This document shows positions 63,701-64,000 of a stretch of 64,000 nt of DNA, piece after piece. Position numbers and translations under genes: made by a program. The stretch comes from Saccharomycopsis fibuligera x Saccharomycopsis cf. fibuligera (Eukaryota; Ascomycota; Saccharomycetes; Ascoideales; Saccharomycopsidaceae), in the NCBI GenBank assembly GCA_001936135.1, contig CP012818.1, positions 1,054,001 through 1,118,000 on the forward strand. The letters run 5' to 3'. Below the pieces are notes generated by a model that was given only the letters and a program-made list of their open reading frames with translations, was not told the DNA's origin and did not search any database. Each line of letters opens with the position of its first letter. The first letter of the stretch is position 1.

Positions 63701-63821
63701 AATTAGCGAAGGTAGTGGAACTAATCCAATAGATAGTTCTGACGATCATCATAATTTGAGTGAGAAGAGCTCTCGGAATGGTTTCGAAGGTGGGCCTAGC
63801 TATGCTAAAAGGGCATATTAA
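60735..63821 (+). CDS. Unrecognised 1028-residue Ser/Asn-rich protein with MELT-like motifs
   Basis: ATG at 60735. Predominantly disordered, basic and Ser-rich. Features in order: SP-rich N-terminus with many Ser-Pro sites, a helical basic segment at about 240-290 (RRFQTIHQKNFNRMDSITNHY, then RRRREMQEARKREVQAKVRQEK), a tandem ENEA repeat (about 319-334), KRRRTLYGPREVPESFKSP near 376, MELT-like tetrapeptides at 609 (MDAT), 621 (MDIT), 666 (MDIT) and 673 (MNAT), and a long Ser/Asn-rich tail. The layout suggests a spindle- or kinetochore-associated CDK substrate, but no RVSF motif or RWD domain marks it as Spc105, and no IN-box marks it as Sli15. Function is not assigned. Confidence 0.8.
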   Translation: MSDFSPIPLDSIKKQFLSYLDNNNNQDGKENIRTDSHTHKINQLRSPESGKEPLVSPTRSSSQSRSQSQSPPKRFSPTIKLKSNPTTGINTLSPLNNSDVNLLRAGPKLQSLSKIFKTDLSSQSTKNLQGTNNNSRCNSASSSGSSNGTTINKSTTSTVFSHSSSSGEKSSIYQLPNSDSKSSLNFDREKKVLQMAGYSQKLSTSVLDELNKKAEQYTTGLEQKNSPIKSPDQKLSNATSIERRFQTIHQKNFNRMDSITNHYSAIRRRREMQEARKREVQAKVRQEKMASSTDSMPRTEIEVEVSPEPKPKPAAKRQAENEAENEAENEAENEAGEGDVTNIKSQQHEEEEEAIKTPVKDNSKRLSNVQLSSASKRRRTLYGPREVPESFKSPSRIKPDSKTDGNHDHNIDKDETGQNNDMQPIPFIDNSNKDESNNQEQSDTKNCDNKFEELDKHTEQSQQLTAQEENNPDNNYDDQISKPEETKAARSKFDEVEKQVEDILGDLSSENAMVKSQSAILRDFINDKKIPHQAQHYNPDHTDHPIEPLRISSHRNILSKNTLLKNEVPASSKVFNRPVLANPIASLSGNPFAATTPFSNDDDISMMKMDATMMVQDATKMDITMVKDNFSSNYNNANSNANAPSNANANDHNNIYSTNPPDESAMDITMDKMNATIVHDNDFKQSKNNFIKMKPILESEVANKGAQDDQITATEQKPKVQIPTSKPSTSLHSYISGSKTMANRKINPSSETPRSYFSNSKSLNASSRLTSSSSTNSNSSTSSNSSTNSNNNNVQSFGFARPLNRSNTRSQSNLRQERPVIQGTIRPARSNTNLRHVSSNSSLNKASMTSVSSAAQPTSASLSRKSSIPRFLQPTAASLSRQSSRTSLNGSVSDTASALVTSSSIPSTATTAAKHAAAGRSSSDSINPTIRSTTSNSTITQSSGKLSTQKQPIKNRTIHLIYSGGRQHFTGSTGFFKSKNSSNSSSASRISEGSGTNPIDSSDDHHNLSEKSSRNGFEGGPSYAKRAY
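61689..61736 (+). repeat. 12-bp coding tandem repeat (ENEA units)
   Basis: Four perfect copies of GCTGAAAATGAA, encoding alternating Ala-Glu-Asn-Glu units next to the basic helix of the 1028-residue protein. Confidence 0.95.
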
Positions 63822-64000
63822 AGGAAAAATGTGAATAAAAAAATTACGTATTGATGGTTATTTTGATTTATTTTTGCTATTTTTGCTTGATATCTTGCTA
63901 AGTTATTTTTTCTTAATTCTTTGTTCCCTCTGATTTATTTGTTTTGTATGACTATACCCTTTTGTTTATCATTTCTTTTATTCTTCGTATTCGTTTTCTT

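Noticed and set aside
1-64000. Retroelement or virus-like sequence, CRISPR arrays, rRNA
   Set aside because: No terminal repeats, polymerase or capsid-like motifs, repeat-spacer arrays or rRNA sequence were noticed on reading the window.

Overview
The window is nuclear DNA of a budding yeast, most likely of the CUG-Ser clade (Debaryomycetaceae/Metschnikowiaceae). Genes are compact and mostly intronless, and the two protein-gene introns recognised carry TACTAAC branch sites. Every identifiable product has a clear yeast counterpart. In-frame CTG codons are absent, by hand check, from SNF4 and MCY1. Where CTG occurs it sits mainly in weakly conserved or disordered stretches, so residues encoded by CTG are probably Ser. 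That clade call is inference. No virus-like or LTR element, and no bacterial-type feature, was seen.

Left third (1-25 kb). An unidentified partial frame at the edge is followed by a divergent hexokinase-fold sugar kinase (probable GlcNAc kinase NAG5). Next comes an array of four carboxylesterase loci on the minus strand: two decayed (3.5-4.9 and 6.0-7.0 kb) and two intact (11.2-13.0 and 14.0-15.7 kb). tRNA-Gln(UUG) with an intron and the spliced gene NRD1 interrupt the array. A 34-codon metallothionein gene lies at 16.1 kb. ERF2 and a GYP6-like TBC protein are divergent at 18-21.7 kb. A gene-poor stretch (21.7-23.9 kb) with decayed reading frames precedes a short-chain dehydrogenase.

Middle (25-48 kb). 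PIF1 helicase, an OPT-family transporter, SNF4 divergent from RPC53, a spliced AME1/CENP-U-like kinetochore gene, the very large NUP192, and a CDC1/TED1-family metallophosphoesterase. The 5' end of NUP192 and the phosphoesterase gene are strikingly GC-rich compared with the rest of the window.

Right part (48-64 kb). MCY1 (cysteine-synthase-like) divergent from RRD1 (PP2A activator), NOC2 (60S ribosome biogenesis), an unrecognised 1371-residue protein, PLP1 (phosducin-like), and an unrecognised 1028-residue basic protein with MELT-like motifs.

The genes form no operon-like system; they are typical yeast housekeeping loci. The most informative observations are two introns whose recognition restores conserved N-termini (NRD1, AME1), the tiny metallothionein gene, the birth-and-death esterase array, the GC-rich island, and two lineage-divergent large proteins.
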